The translations under genes and the position numbers were made by a program. From Lentzea californiensis (GTDB taxonomy: Bacteria; Actinomycetota; Actinomycetes; Mycobacteriales; Pseudonocardiaceae), in NCBI RefSeq assembly GCF_024648825.1, contig NZ_JANBBE010000008.1, forward strand, positions 62,001 through 126,000: DNA of 64,000 nt, in the 5' to 3' direction. Positions 9,090-19,618 of the stretch are shown here, piece by piece. Below the pieces are notes generated by a model, which was not told the origin of the DNA, did no database searches, and was given only the letters and a program-made list of their open reading frames with translations. Position 1 is the stretch's first letter. Each line of letters begins with the position of its first letter.

Positions 9090-9692
9090 ATGCACCTGCG
9101 ACCAGCGGCCGTCCTCCTCGCACTGGGCCTGACCCTCGCCGCCGTCTCGGGCTGCGCCGAACAGGTCAAGGGCCAGGCCAGGGCCGACGCCAACGCGACC
9201 CAAGAACCCGCGGACCCCACCACGCCTTCGAAAAAGCCACCCACCAGCACCGCGCCCTCGAAGCCGGCGGACCCTGCCCCGCAGAAGCAGGGCGATGTGA
9301 AGATCACCACCAAGAAGAAGGCCACCGGCCTCGAGACCTGCGGCGTCCTCAAGACGGCGGACATCGAGGCGGCCACGGGCGGCAAGTCCTCGGCGGACGG
9401 CGGCTGCATCCACACCACCACCGGCCCGTCGACCGTCATCACCCAGATGGTCACCGTCCCCGACGCGGTGGACCAGGAAGGCGAGAAGAAGCAGATCGAG
9501 ATCGGCGGCAACACCGCGTGGCAGGTCAGCGCCTCCAAGGAGGACTGCCAGGTCACCGTCATGCTGACCGACGACCCGACCGTCATCACCTCGGCCTTCT
9601 CGGTGAACGTCCTCGCGATCGAGGAGATGGACACCTGCGCGACGGCCCTGAAGCTCGCCACCGAGGGCTTCAACCGAATCCCCGGCGCCTGA
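9090..9692 (+). CDS. DUF3558-like lipoprotein
   Basis: The 200-residue protein has a lipoprotein signal ending in AAVSGC (Cys22), a long Thr/Pro/Ala/Lys-rich linker (~25-85), and a compact C-terminal domain. That domain has Cys residues at CGVLKTADIEAATGG, GGCIHTTTG, EDCQVTV and MDTCATALKLA, a pattern consistent with DUF3558 lipoproteins of actinomycetes. The Lys-rich stretch KITTKKKATG separates linker and domain. It is probably anchored on the outer face of the membrane; the role is unknown. GGGGTCAGAGG upstream of ATG 9090 serves as ribosome-binding site. Confidence 0.8.
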   Translation: MHLRPAAVLLALGLTLAAVSGCAEQVKGQARADANATQEPADPTTPSKKPPTSTAPSKPADPAPQKQGDVKITTKKKATGLETCGVLKTADIEAATGGKSSADGGCIHTTTGPSTVITQMVTVPDAVDQEGEKKQIEIGGNTAWQVSASKEDCQVTVMLTDDPTVITSAFSVNVLAIEEMDTCATALKLATEGFNRIPGA

Positions 9693-9719
9693 CACGAGCG
9701 TCCTGCCCCGCCGGGCCTG

Positions 9720-10571
9720 TCAGCCGCCGGTCGCGACCTCTCGGTCCAGCGCACACCAGTTGGACCACGACCCGGCGTACAACGCCGCCGGCTTCTCGGC
9801 CGACGTGACCCCCGCGACCTCCAGCGCGAGCACCACGGACGAAGCGGTCACCCCGGACCCGCAGTAGGCACCAACAGCCACATCACCCGACACCCCGAGC
9901 CCGGCGAACCGCGCGGCCAGCTCCTCCGGCCCGAGCCACCGCCCGTCCGCTCCGACGTGCCCGGTGGTCGGCGCGTTGAGCGCACCCGGGATGTGCCCGG
10001 CCTTGGGGTCGACCGGCTCGGTCTCGCCGCGGTACCGGGCCGCCGCCCGGGCGTCGAGCAGCACGCCGTCCTGAGCGAGCGCCACTGCCTCGTCCGCATC
10101 GAGCACGGGCATCTGCCCGGGCCGCACCACCACGTCACCGGCGGCATCCCCCGTCAGCGGCGCCGGCACCTCGGCGGTCACCGGCAGCCCGGCGGCCTCC
10201 CACGCGGCGAACCCGCCGTCCAGCACCGCGACCTCGCCGAACCCTGACCACCGCAGCAGCCACCAGACCCGTGCGGCGACCGACCCGTCCCCCGCGTCGT
10301 ACGCCACGACCTGAACACCCTCACGCACCCCTGCCGCGCGCAGCACCTGCTGCAACCGCTCCGGTTCCGGCAACGGATGACGACCCCCGGTACCGGGGGC
10401 GGCGGACAGTTCGGTGTCCAGATCCAAGTACACCGCGCCGGGAACGTGGCTGACCTCGTAGTCTTGGCGTCCGGGTGGTCCGCCGAGACGCCACCGGACG
10501 TCCAGCACGACGGTGGCCGAACGCGCACTCAGCGCATCGGCGAGGGCCTCAGGAGTGATCAAGGGATGCAC
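9720..10571 (-). CDS. sseA: thiosulfate/3-mercaptopyruvate sulfurtransferase
   Basis: Two rhodanese domains make up 283 residues. The inactive N-terminal one (~5-130) has VSHVPGAVYLDLD and DAGDGSVAARVWWLLRW. The catalytic C-terminal one (~145-283) has LLDARAAARYRGE and the active-site loop CGSGVTA with Cys237. The CGSGVTA loop is typical of 3-mercaptopyruvate sulfurtransferases, whereas thiosulfate-specific enzymes usually carry a Lys or Arg after Cys. It would transfer sulfane sulfur to cyanide or thiol acceptors in the cytoplasm. It is divergent from ideR across a 78-bp shared promoter region. Confidence 0.92.
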   Translation of the reverse strand: MHPLITPEALADALSARSATVVLDVRWRLGGPPGRQDYEVSHVPGAVYLDLDTELSAAPGTGGRHPLPEPERLQQVLRAAGVREGVQVVAYDAGDGSVAARVWWLLRWSGFGEVAVLDGGFAAWEAAGLPVTAEVPAPLTGDAAGDVVVRPGQMPVLDADEAVALAQDGVLLDARAAARYRGETEPVDPKAGHIPGALNAPTTGHVGADGRWLGPEELAARFAGLGVSGDVAVGAYCGSGVTASSVVLALEVAGVTSAEKPAALYAGSWSNWCALDREVATGG

Positions 10572-10649
10572 GGCTCACATCCTGCACCCGCGCGGACACC
10601 TGTGTCCCCCGGCACGACTACCATCGACACCATACGAAGGGGAGCGGGT

Positions 10650-11341
10650 GTGAACGACCTCATCGACACCACGGAGATGTATCTCCGCACGATCTACGAG
10701 CTCGAAGAAGAGGGCGTGGTGCCTCTGCGCGCCCGCATCGCCGAGCGTCTCGGCCAAAGTGGACCGACGGTGAGCCAGACCGTCGGCCGTATGGAACGCG
10801 ACGGCCTAGTGATCGTGGCGGAGGACCGCCACCTCGAGCTCACCGAGCAGGGCCGCAACCTCGCGATCGCCGTCATGCGCAAGCACCGGCTCGCCGAGCG
10901 CCTCCTCGTGGACATCATCGGGCTCGAGTGGGAGCACGTGCACAGCGAGGCATGCCGCTGGGAGCACGTGATGAGCGAGGCGGTCGAGCGCAAGCTCATC
11001 AAGCTGCTCGGCAACCCCACCACCTCGCCCTACGGCAACCCGATCCCCGGCCTCGACAAGCTGGGCGACGGCGAGCCCGCCCCGCCCGCCGAGGCGGACC
11101 TGGTACGCGTGGACGAGGTGGCCCGCCGCGGTGGCGGCCGCGTCGAGGTGCGCCGCATCGCCGAGCACGTCCAGCTCGACCCCGACCTGATGGCCGAGCT
11201 CAAGGCCGCCGGCGTCGTACCGGGCGGCACCGTGGAGGTCGAGGCGCTCGGTGGCGCCAAGGTCATCCACGTGCGCGGCGGCAACGGCACCGCGGCAGAG
11301 CTCGACCCCGCGGTCGCCCACGCCGTCATGGTGCTCGCCCG

Positions 11342-11345
<4 letters not shown>
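10650..11345 (+). CDS. ideR: iron-dependent regulator IdeR/DtxR
   Basis: The product is 231 residues, the usual IdeR length. It has an N-terminal winged HTH (LRARIAERLGQSGPTVSQTVGRMERDGL), a metal-binding/dimerisation domain with the DtxR ligand residues in RKHRLAERLLVDIIGLEWEHVHSEACRWEHVMSEAVERKL, and a C-terminal SH3-like FeoA domain. The GTG at 10650 follows AAGGGGAGC. It represses iron uptake and controls storage genes when Fe(II)-loaded (family knowledge). Its stop overlaps the galK start by four bases (GTGA), so translation is probably coupled. No clear iron box is visible in front of it. Confidence 0.93.
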
Positions 11346-12517
<1,172 letters not shown>

Positions 12518-12553
12518 CCAAGAACGATCTTGATCAGGAATGCGAGGACTGTG

Positions 12554-13516
12554 GTGAAGCTGCTCGTCACGGGCGGGGCCGGATACGTCGGCAGTGTGTG
12601 CGCTGCCAGGTTGCTCGAAGCCGGGCACGAGGTGGTCGTCCTCGACGACCTCTCCACCGGCCACGAGGACGCCGTCCCCGCGGGAGCGCGCTTCATCCGG
12701 GGTGACATCGCCGAGGTGATCGGCGATGTCCTCGCTGAAGGGTTCGACGGCGTTCTGCACTTCGCGGCGAAGTCCCTCGTGGGCGAATCCATGCAGGACC
12801 CAGGCAAGTATTGGACCGGCAACGTCCTTACCGCGATCCGTCTCCTCGACGCGATGAAGGAGCACGGCACGCCGAAGCTCGTCTTCTCCTCGACTGCCGC
12901 GACGTACGGCGAGCCGCGGGAGGTGCCGATCCCCGAGACCGCCCCGACCGCGCCCACCAACACCTACGGCGCCACCAAGCTGGCCATCGACCACGCGATC
13001 ACGTCGTACGCCGCCGCGCACGGCCTGGCGGCGACGAGCCTGCGGTACTTCAACGTCGCCGGCGCCTACGGCGGCATCGGCGAGCGGCACGCGACCGAAA
13101 CCCATCTCATCCCGCTCGTGCTGCAGGTCGCGCTCGGGCAGCGCGAGCACATCTCGATCTACGGCGAGGACTGGCCCACCGAGGACGGCACCTGCGTCCG
13201 CGACTACATCCACGTCCTGGACCTCGCCGACGCCCACCTCCTCGCGCTCGAGAACGCCACCGCCGGCGAGCACCGGATCTACAACCTGGGCAACGGCACC
13301 GGCTTCTCGGTCAAGCAGGTCATCGACACCTGCCGCGAGGTCACCGGCCACCCGATCCCCGCCGTCGTCGCCCCCCGGCGCGCCGGCGACCCGGCCGTGC
13401 TGGTCGCCTCCGCCGAGCGGGCTCGCGCCGACCTCGGGTGGAAGCCCGAACGCGCCGACATCACCGGCATCGTCCGCGACGCGTGGGAGTTCACCCGCGC
13501 CCGGCACGAGGCCTGA
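12554..13516 (+). CDS. galE: UDP-glucose 4-epimerase
   Basis: This extended short-chain dehydrogenase of 320 residues has the NAD-binding TGGAGYVGS (residues ~5-13), the Ser/Thr near FSSTAATYGEP and the catalytic Tyr-x3-Lys in YGATKLA. A further GERHATETHLIP and RDYIHVLDLADAH fit GalE. I chose the second of two adjacent GTG codons because GAGGA lies five bases upstream; a TTG at 12530 is possible but has no such site. It interconverts UDP-glucose and UDP-galactose, giving sugar nucleotides for cell-wall glycans as well as galactose catabolism. Confidence 0.93.
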   Translation: MKLLVTGGAGYVGSVCAARLLEAGHEVVVLDDLSTGHEDAVPAGARFIRGDIAEVIGDVLAEGFDGVLHFAAKSLVGESMQDPGKYWTGNVLTAIRLLDAMKEHGTPKLVFSSTAATYGEPREVPIPETAPTAPTNTYGATKLAIDHAITSYAAAHGLAATSLRYFNVAGAYGGIGERHATETHLIPLVLQVALGQREHISIYGEDWPTEDGTCVRDYIHVLDLADAHLLALENATAGEHRIYNLGNGTGFSVKQVIDTCREVTGHPIPAVVAPRRAGDPAVLVASAERARADLGWKPERADITGIVRDAWEFTRARHEA

Positions 13517-13522
13517 GCCGGG

Positions 13523-15526
13523 ATGACCGACTTCGCCTCCTTCGAGAGCTACAACGCCACCGCGCGGCTCGCGTCGCTCGCGCTGTCCCCGGACGGCACC
13601 CGGCTCGTCACGGTCGTGTCCACGCTCGCGCCGGACGGCAAGACGTGGCAGGGCGCTCTCTGGGAGGTCGACCCCACCGGGGAGCGGGAGGCCGTCCGGC
13701 TCACCCGCTCCGCCAAGGGCGACTCCTCCCCCGTGTTCGCGGCGGACGGGTCGCTGCTGTTCCTCTCGGCCCGCCCGGACCCGCTCGCGAAGCCGGGCGA
13801 GTCCAAGGAGAAGAAGGCGCTGTGGCGCCTTCCGGTCCGCGGTGAGGCCGCCGAGGTGCTGCGACCGGGTGCCGGAGTCGGTCAGGTGCGTGCCGCCGGC
13901 GAGACGGTGCTGTTCACGTCGTCGGCGTACCGCTTCACGGAGTTCGGCGACGACGACAACGCCAAGCGCAAGGCCCGCGAGGACGCCGGCGTGACAGCGA
14001 TCCTGCACGAGTCGTACCCGATCCGGTACTGGGACGCGGACCTCGGTCCGGCCTACCCACGGCTGCTGGCGGCCCCTCTCGCGGACGTCACCGCCGAGAC
14101 GATCACCGACCTGAGCCAGGACTCCGAGACCAGGCTCAGCGACGAGGACGTCGCTCTCAGCCCAGACGGGAAATGGGCCGTCTACGGCCACGCCGTGGAC
14201 GTCAGCGCCTCCTACGGCCGCAGGACCGAACTGCGGATCGTGGCCACGAACGGTGGTGCGTCGAGGGCGATCGCCTCCGAGGAGGGTTTCTCCTTCCACG
14301 GAGCCACGTTCACGCACGACTCCTCCGCCGTGATCGCCATCCGGTTCCGCGAGTCCACCTCGGACTTCCCACACCGGCGCGAGCTGGTGCGCGTCGAAGT
14401 GAGCGGCGACTCGATCACGCCACTGGCGCCCGGTTTCCAGGAGGAACCGGACCACCCGGTGGTGAGCCCGGACGGTTCGGCGGTCTTCTTCACCGCGAGT
14501 CACCTCGGCCACCAGCCGCTGTGGCGGCTGGACCTGGAAACCGGCGAGATCACGAAGCTGACGGTCTCCGGTTACTACAGCGATCTGGTCGTGAGCCCGG
14601 ACAGCAAGACGCTGTACGCGCTGCGCAACTCGGTCGACCACCCGCCGCAGCCAGTGCGGTTCGCCGCCACCGGAGCCGATCAGGACCCGGAACGGCTGCG
14701 CGCGCCCGGTGCCATCCCCTCGGTGCCCGGCACCCTCACCGAGATCTCCACGGTCGTCGCCGACGGCAGGACCGTCCGTTCCTGGCTGGTGCTGCCGGAA
14801 GGCGCCTCCGCCGACTCCCCCGTCCCGCTGGTCCTGTGGGTCCACGGCGGCCCGGTCATGAGCTGGAACGGCTGGACCTGGCGCTGGAACCCGTGGCTGA
14901 TGGCCGCGCGCGGCTACGCCGTCCTGCTGCCCGACCCCGCTCTGTCGACCGGCTACGGGCCCGACTTCATCAAGGCCGGCTGGGGCCGTTGGGGCGCCGA
15001 GCCCTACACCGACCTCATGGCCATCACAGACGTCGCGGTCGAGCGTGCCGACATCAACGCGTCCCGGACCGCCGCGATGGGCGGGTCGTTCGGTGGCTAC
15101 ATGGCCAACTGGATCGCCACCCAGACCGACCGGTTCCGCGCGATCGTCACCCACGCGTCCCTGTGGCACCTCGACGCCTTCTCCGGCGCCACCGACAGCT
15201 CCTACTTCTGGATGCGGGAGATGGGCGATCCCCTCACCCAGCCGGAGCGGATCCTGGCGAACTCCCCGCACCTGCGGGTAGCCGACATCAAGACCCCGAT
15301 GCTGGTCATCCACGGAGACAAGGACTACCGGGTTCCCATCGGTGAGGGGCATCGCCTGTACTTCGACCTCGTCCGACACGGGGTCAATGCGAAATACCTC
15401 TACTACCCGACCGAAAATCACTGGATCCTCACCCCCGGGAACTCTCGGATCTGGTACGAGACGGTGTGGGCGTTCCTGGCCGAGCACGTCCTGGATCAGG
15501 ACTGGGAGCGGCCCGAACTGCTCTGA
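13523..15526 (+). CDS. S9-family prolyl-oligopeptidase-like peptidase
   Basis: The 667-residue protein has an N-terminal beta-propeller (~1-400, repeated SPDG/LSPDGK turns) and a C-terminal alpha/beta-hydrolase domain. The nucleophile is Ser in GGSFGGYM, the acid Asp in IHGDKDYRVP and the base His in PTENHWIL. This is the dipeptidyl aminopeptidase/acylaminoacyl-peptidase arrangement. There is no signal peptide, so it is cytoplasmic. It starts six bases after the galE stop and may be the last gene of the ideR operon. Its 3' end overlaps the convergent DUF4192 gene by 31 bp. Confidence 0.9.
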   Translation: MTDFASFESYNATARLASLALSPDGTRLVTVVSTLAPDGKTWQGALWEVDPTGEREAVRLTRSAKGDSSPVFAADGSLLFLSARPDPLAKPGESKEKKALWRLPVRGEAAEVLRPGAGVGQVRAAGETVLFTSSAYRFTEFGDDDNAKRKAREDAGVTAILHESYPIRYWDADLGPAYPRLLAAPLADVTAETITDLSQDSETRLSDEDVALSPDGKWAVYGHAVDVSASYGRRTELRIVATNGGASRAIASEEGFSFHGATFTHDSSAVIAIRFRESTSDFPHRRELVRVEVSGDSITPLAPGFQEEPDHPVVSPDGSAVFFTASHLGHQPLWRLDLETGEITKLTVSGYYSDLVVSPDSKTLYALRNSVDHPPQPVRFAATGADQDPERLRAPGAIPSVPGTLTEISTVVADGRTVRSWLVLPEGASADSPVPLVLWVHGGPVMSWNGWTWRWNPWLMAARGYAVLLPDPALSTGYGPDFIKAGWGRWGAEPYTDLMAITDVAVERADINASRTAAMGGSFGGYMANWIATQTDRFRAIVTHASLWHLDAFSGATDSSYFWMREMGDPLTQPERILANSPHLRVADIKTPMLVIHGDKDYRVPIGEGHRLYFDLVRHGVNAKYLYYPTENHWILTPGNSRIWYETVWAFLAEHVLDQDWERPELL

Positions 15527-16536
15527 GTACCGGCGAGGAGCTCACGGGCGCTGTCCATGTACTTGACCGACAGCTCCCGGATCTCCGACGGCGGGAACGC
15601 GGCGCTGACGACGGCTCGGACGAGCTTGCCGAGCGTGTGGCCGGGGCAGGCTTCCTCGGCCACATCGAGCGCGATGGACGCGATCCCGCCGTCGCCGCGC
15701 TGGTAGGCGTAGAACGCGAGCAGGCACGCGGGCTCGGCTCGTTCCGGTGCGGGGCATGCCCTGGTGAGCTCGAGCCACAGGCGTTCCGCCAGCCTGGACC
15801 TGGGCTGTGCCGCGAACCCCATGCTCGCGTCGCGCACCTCGGGCACCGCCAGTGCCTTCGCGAGAGCGACGATCTCCTTGTCCGGCAACGATCCCTTGCG
15901 ATGCTCCACGGCGTCAATCGCGTCGCTCACCCGGCGCAGTTCGGTGCACGGGTCAGCGTCAGGCGAGCTCGTCATGAGTTCGTCGAGCAACGTGGATCTG
16001 CGTTCCAGAGCATCAGGTGGATCCAGTGTGAGGATCGCGGCCATGGCGGCGCGCGACTCGAACGTCACATTGCCTTCGTGTGCCGACGCGGCGGCGACAG
16101 CGGACAGCTGGGGATCCGGCAATGTGCCGTGACAGTCGATGTCGAGATAACACAGCCACTGCGCGTCTTTCTGGCACGACGGCAGCCACACGGCTTCGAC
16201 GACTTCGATGCCCGCGCCACCCAACCGGTGTCTGAGGGCGGTGACCAGTGGCTCGTGCGGCAGTTCCTCGGGCATGTGCTCAGACGGCGGGCATACAACG
16301 ACGAGGATCACTTCCGACGCGCCGTGTTCTTGCAGCGGACCTTCCAACTGGGCCGCAAGCAGGCCCCTATGTCGTGGGCGTGGAAGGTCGACGCGCATGG
16401 TCATGCTGACCAGATGGTCTTTCAGCACCAGCACGACCAGCGAGTCGGCCGGGTGGAACCCCATCAGGTGCGGGATCGCGGCGTACAGATCGCCGGCGTC
16501 ACGGACTCGGATCGGCTTCGAGAGCGTTGAGGGCAT
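15496..16536 (-). CDS. DUF4192 domain protein
   Basis: The diagnostic N-terminus IRVRDAGDLYAAIPHLMGFHPADSLVVLVL, followed by MTMRVDLP, identifies the actinobacterial DUF4192 family; the C-terminal half (RACPAPERAEPACLLAFYAYQRGDGGIASIALDVA) is helical and TPR-like. I start at ATG 16536 (MPSTLSKP); 20 further in-frame residues upstream look non-conserved. The function is unknown. Two DnaA-box-like sites lie 52-78 bp upstream of this start. It overlaps the S9 peptidase gene tail to tail. Confidence 0.85.
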   Translation of the reverse strand: MPSTLSKPIRVRDAGDLYAAIPHLMGFHPADSLVVLVLKDHLVSMTMRVDLPRPRHRGLLAAQLEGPLQEHGASEVILVVVCPPSEHMPEELPHEPLVTALRHRLGGAGIEVVEAVWLPSCQKDAQWLCYLDIDCHGTLPDPQLSAVAAASAHEGNVTFESRAAMAAILTLDPPDALERRSTLLDELMTSSPDADPCTELRRVSDAIDAVEHRKGSLPDKEIVALAKALAVPEVRDASMGFAAQPRSRLAERLWLELTRACPAPERAEPACLLAFYAYQRGDGGIASIALDVAEEACPGHTLGKLVRAVVSAAFPPSEIRELSVKYMDSARELLAGTQSSSGRSQS

Positions 16537-16587
16537 GGGCCCACTGTGGAGGGCGGTCCGGGGTGGTGAGCCGAGTCGGCGCGAGAT

Positions 16588-16614
16588 TGTGGACAACTCA
16601 GCGGCTGTGGACAG
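16588..16614 (-). promoter_or_regulatory. two DnaA-box-like sites upstream of DUF4192
   Basis: TGTGGACAA at 16588-16596 is the exact complement of the actinobacterial DnaA box TTGTCCACA. TGTGGACAG at 16606-16614 matches 8 of 9 positions. Both have the same orientation, 18 bp apart, in non-coding DNA in front of the DUF4192 gene. Confidence 0.45.
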
Positions 16615-16669
16615 GTTGAGATCTTGGAGTGTTCCGGCGTGGGGTTCTGTCGGGGGTGGGTGCTAGGTT

Positions 16670-16703
16670 GCCGCGCTTCGGCCCCGAGAGACCGAAGCGC
16701 GGC
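16670..16703 (-). terminator. stem-loop after the X-Pro peptidase gene
   Basis: A 12-bp perfect stem, GCCGCGCTTCGG pairing with CCGAAGCGCGGC around a ten-base loop, begins 7 bp beyond the stop of the minus-strand gene at 16710. There is no U-tract, as is usual for actinobacterial intrinsic terminators. Confidence 0.65.
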
Positions 16704-16709
16704 GGCACG

Positions 16710-18509
16710 TCAGAACGACTGGAAAACGGAGCGCCAGCCGCCGACTACCGGCAACTCCACTGACGTCCGGGTGAGGTCCAGCGACAGGCCGGCACCCGGC
16801 TGCGGGCGCAGCGTGTAGTCGTAGTCACTGGAGATCACGACGAACTCGAGACGGTGACCGGCCTGCAGGACGTAGTCGTCCGGCACGATCGGCACCGCGA
16901 CGTCGTAGAACTTGCCTGGCTTGATCGGCGACGTCTTGTCCGGCCGCTCCCGGTTCTGCGGGTCGGTCGAACCGCGCGTGATGACGTGCGACCTGCCATC
17001 CGGCGCACGGTCGACGAGCAGCGTCGTCACGTTCGCCGCGGGCCGGTCGAACGCGACCCGCAGGTTCGCCGTCGACTTGCCCGACAGCCGCACCGGCTTC
17101 TTCGCCGGCTCCGAGGTGTAGGAGAGACGGTTCGGCGAGGTCGCCAGGTCGATCAACGACTCAGCCGTCTTCGTCGCGTCGTCGGTCAGCTTCTCGACAC
17201 CGCGGCCGGGCAGGACTCCGAGGCCGCCCTTGGCGGCCCCGCCCGCGGACAGCCTCAGCCGCACGTCGGACGTGCCGGGAGCCGGCCAGTCCTTCTCGTC
17301 GACCCACGTCTTGTCCTCGCGCTGCAGCGTCGCCTTCGGTTCCTTGTCGACGCCGTTGCGGTGACCCCAGAGGTACTGGGTGAACCAGCGGTTGAGCGTG
17401 CGCCGCCACTCGACCGAACGCAGCGTGTCGGCGTCCGTGTGCCCGGACTGGTGCAGCCAGATCTTGTGCGGCGCACCGGTCTTCTTCAACGCCGAGTACC
17501 ACTGCTCGACGTGCGTCATCTTGACGTTCCAGTCGTTGAGCCCGTGCACCGCCAGCACGGCCGCACGGACCTTGCGGACGTCGTTCATGTAGTTGCGCTT
17601 GTCCCAGAACCGGCTGTAGTCACCGGTGACGCGGTCCTGGTCCTTCGCGATCTCGGCGATGATCGGCTTGCAGATTTCCCTGTCCGCGCGCGTGTAGACG
17701 TACTCGGCGAGCACGTCGGCGTCCTCGCCCTGGAACGTGCCGGGTGCGACGACGGCACCGTCCGCGCGGTAGTAGTCGTACCAGCTGGAGATCGCGGCGA
17801 TCGGCACGATGGCTTCGAGGCCGCGCACACCGGTCGAGGCGACGGCGTTGGGCAGCGTTCCGTTGTAGGAGACGCCCATCATTCCGGTCTTGCCGGTCGA
17901 CCACGTCGCCTTGATGGCCTCACCCGTGGCGGTGCGTGCGGTCGCACGGCCGTTGAGCCAGTCGACGACGACACGCGCCCCAACCGTTTCGTTGACGTCG
18001 CCCGTCGTCGGGCAGCCCGTCGACTTGCCGGTGCCGAGCGATTCGGCGTAGACGACGGCGTAGCCACGTGCGATGAAGTAGGCCTCGTAGCGACCCGACG
18101 TGATCGGGTTCGGGCCGAGGGCGGCGGTGATGCGTTCGTCGGAGGAGGCCTTGAGCAAGCGGCCATTGCGCTTGTCCGGTACGTACAGCTCGACGTCGAC
18201 GTTGTGGTTGGCAACGTCGTTACCGCCGGAGAAGTACGGGCTGACCATGTAGACGACGGGGACCTTGAGACCTCGTTCGGTGGCGCGTGGCCGGACGACC
18301 TCGGTGTAGACCTCGTCGTCCTTGCCGTCGCGGTCACTGTCGACCGGTGCCCGGACCCAGAGGCTCTCCTTGACCACGTCCTTCGGATCGAAGACGGGTT
18401 GCGCCTCGCCGTCCTTGAACACCGGCCCTTCGGCGGCTTGGGCTGTCGTGGGCAGGAATGGCAGAACCAGCACCGCTGTCAGCAGTGCAACTCTTCGTGC
18501 GCCCCTCAC
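16710..18509 (-). CDS. secreted X-Pro dipeptidyl-peptidase (CocE/NonD family)
   Basis: The GTG at 18509, preceded by GGGGGTG, gives a Sec signal peptide (VRGARRVALLTAVLVLPFL...TAQA, cleavage near residue 25). The hydrolase domain follows, with VVYMVSPYFSGG, the nucleophile elbow GMMGVSYNGTLPN, DxxD-type VHGLNDWNV and the catalytic His in HQSGHTD. A C-terminal beta-sandwich (X-Pro dipeptidyl-peptidase C-terminal domain, ~440-600) follows. The SPYFSGGNDVANHNVD segment and CPTTGD match the secreted actinomycete Xaa-Pro peptidase type. It would remove X-Pro dipeptides outside the cell. It is divergent from the adenosine-deaminase-like gene. Confidence 0.9.
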   Translation of the reverse strand: MRGARRVALLTAVLVLPFLPTTAQAAEGPVFKDGEAQPVFDPKDVVKESLWVRAPVDSDRDGKDDEVYTEVVRPRATERGLKVPVVYMVSPYFSGGNDVANHNVDVELYVPDKRNGRLLKASSDERITAALGPNPITSGRYEAYFIARGYAVVYAESLGTGKSTGCPTTGDVNETVGARVVVDWLNGRATARTATGEAIKATWSTGKTGMMGVSYNGTLPNAVASTGVRGLEAIVPIAAISSWYDYYRADGAVVAPGTFQGEDADVLAEYVYTRADREICKPIIAEIAKDQDRVTGDYSRFWDKRNYMNDVRKVRAAVLAVHGLNDWNVKMTHVEQWYSALKKTGAPHKIWLHQSGHTDADTLRSVEWRRTLNRWFTQYLWGHRNGVDKEPKATLQREDKTWVDEKDWPAPGTSDVRLRLSAGGAAKGGLGVLPGRGVEKLTDDATKTAESLIDLATSPNRLSYTSEPAKKPVRLSGKSTANLRVAFDRPAANVTTLLVDRAPDGRSHVITRGSTDPQNRERPDKTSPIKPGKFYDVAVPIVPDDYVLQAGHRLEFVVISSDYDYTLRPQPGAGLSLDLTRTSVELPVVGGWRSVFQSF

Positions 18510-18616
18510 GAGGCACCCCCAATGCGGAAGCCAGAGACAGGGATCGCCCTGCACCCTCTCCTTTGACTGCAAGACATGTCACCCGTCGAACGGCCCTTGA
18601 CCTGAGAGCATGGACC

Positions 18617-19618
18617 GTGCACATTTCCGACTTCGTCCACGCGTTGCCGAAGGCCGAACTGCACGTCCACCTCGTGGGCGCGGCTTCCGTCGACACCGTT
18701 CTCGCCCTCGCGCGCAACCACCCCGGTGGGCGAGTGCCTGCCGACGAGGCCGCTTTGCGGAAGTTCTACGAGTTCAGGGACTTCCGCCACTTCATTACCG
18801 TGTACGGCATCATCAACGACCTCGTCACCACTGGCGAGGACGTCCGCACGCTCGTCGTCGGATACGCGCGTGACGCCGCACGGACCAATGTCCGATACGC
18901 AGAGCTGACGATCAGCGCGACCAGCCACCTGCGAGCGGGCATCGAGCCCGACGAACTCGTCGAGGCGTTGAAGGCAGGCCGCGACGAGGCGCTCGCCGTG
19001 CACGGCGTGACGTTGCAGTGGATCTTCGACGTTCCCGGCACCTGGGACCGCGACTGGGGCATGACTAGTGCGCGGTTCGCGACCGAGTACCGGCCCGAGG
19101 GGTTGGTCGGGTTCGGGCTGGGCGGATTCGAGTCGGACTCGCCGAGGGCGAAGTTCCGCGAGGCGTTCGCGATGGCGCGCGACGCCGGGCTGCACATGGT
19201 GCCGCACGCCGGTGAGACGACGCCGCCCAGCGAGATCTGGGCCGCGCTTCGCGATCTGCGTGCCGAACGGATCGGGCACGGCGTCAGCGCTGTGCAGGAT
19301 CCGGACCTGGTGCGGCACCTCGTCGACGAGAGCATCGTGGTGGAGGTGTGCCCGACGTCGAACATCCGCACGGGTGCGGTGATGTCGCTGGACGAGCATC
19401 CGTTGCCGCGGCTCGTGGAGGCCGGCGTGCCGGTGACGATCAGCACCGACGACCCCGGCATGTTCCACACCGATCTCGACCGCGAGTACCTGCTGTGCCA
19501 CGAGCGCTTCGGGTTCGGCCGCGACGAACTCGCCGGCCTCGCACGGGCGGCCGTGCGGTCGTCGTACGCACCCGCCGAACTGAAGGACCAACTGCTGAAG
19601 GAGATCGACGCCCTGTGA
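18617..19618 (+). CDS. adenosine deaminase family protein
   Basis: The metal-dependent TIM barrel of 333 residues carries AELHVHLVGAAS (first two metal His), VPHAGETTPPSEIW (His and catalytic Glu), AERIGHGVSAVQDP (His) and VTISTDDPGMFHT (metal Asp). The same layout is found in adenosine deaminase and in 6-aminodeoxyfutalosine deaminase of the futalosine menaquinone pathway. No other futalosine genes are in the window, so adenosine or another aminopurine nucleoside is the safer reading. The GTG start at 18617 is one of several in-frame options; the HxH motif near residue 15 argues for it. The stop overlaps cutA by four bases. Confidence 0.85.
   Translation: MHISDFVHALPKAELHVHLVGAASVDTVLALARNHPGGRVPADEAALRKFYEFRDFRHFITVYGIINDLVTTGEDVRTLVVGYARDAARTNVRYAELTISATSHLRAGIEPDELVEALKAGRDEALAVHGVTLQWIFDVPGTWDRDWGMTSARFATEYRPEGLVGFGLGGFESDSPRAKFREAFAMARDAGLHMVPHAGETTPPSEIWAALRDLRAERIGHGVSAVQDPDLVRHLVDESIVVEVCPTSNIRTGAVMSLDEHPLPRLVEAGVPVTISTDDPGMFHTDLDREYLLCHERFGFGRDELAGLARAAVRSSYAPAELKDQLLKEIDAL

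Noticed and set aside
4301..9808. Very long open frame (1835 codons) on the + strand
   Set aside because: It is antisense to the Pat and AcuC genes, which have clear catalytic motifs. Its composition (Val/Gly/Asp/Arg/His rich, no domains) is the usual antisense artefact of high-GC codon bias.
10572..10649. IdeR iron box in the ideR/sseA intergenic region
   Set aside because: No sequence close to the TTAGGTTAG-type palindrome is present in the 78 bp.
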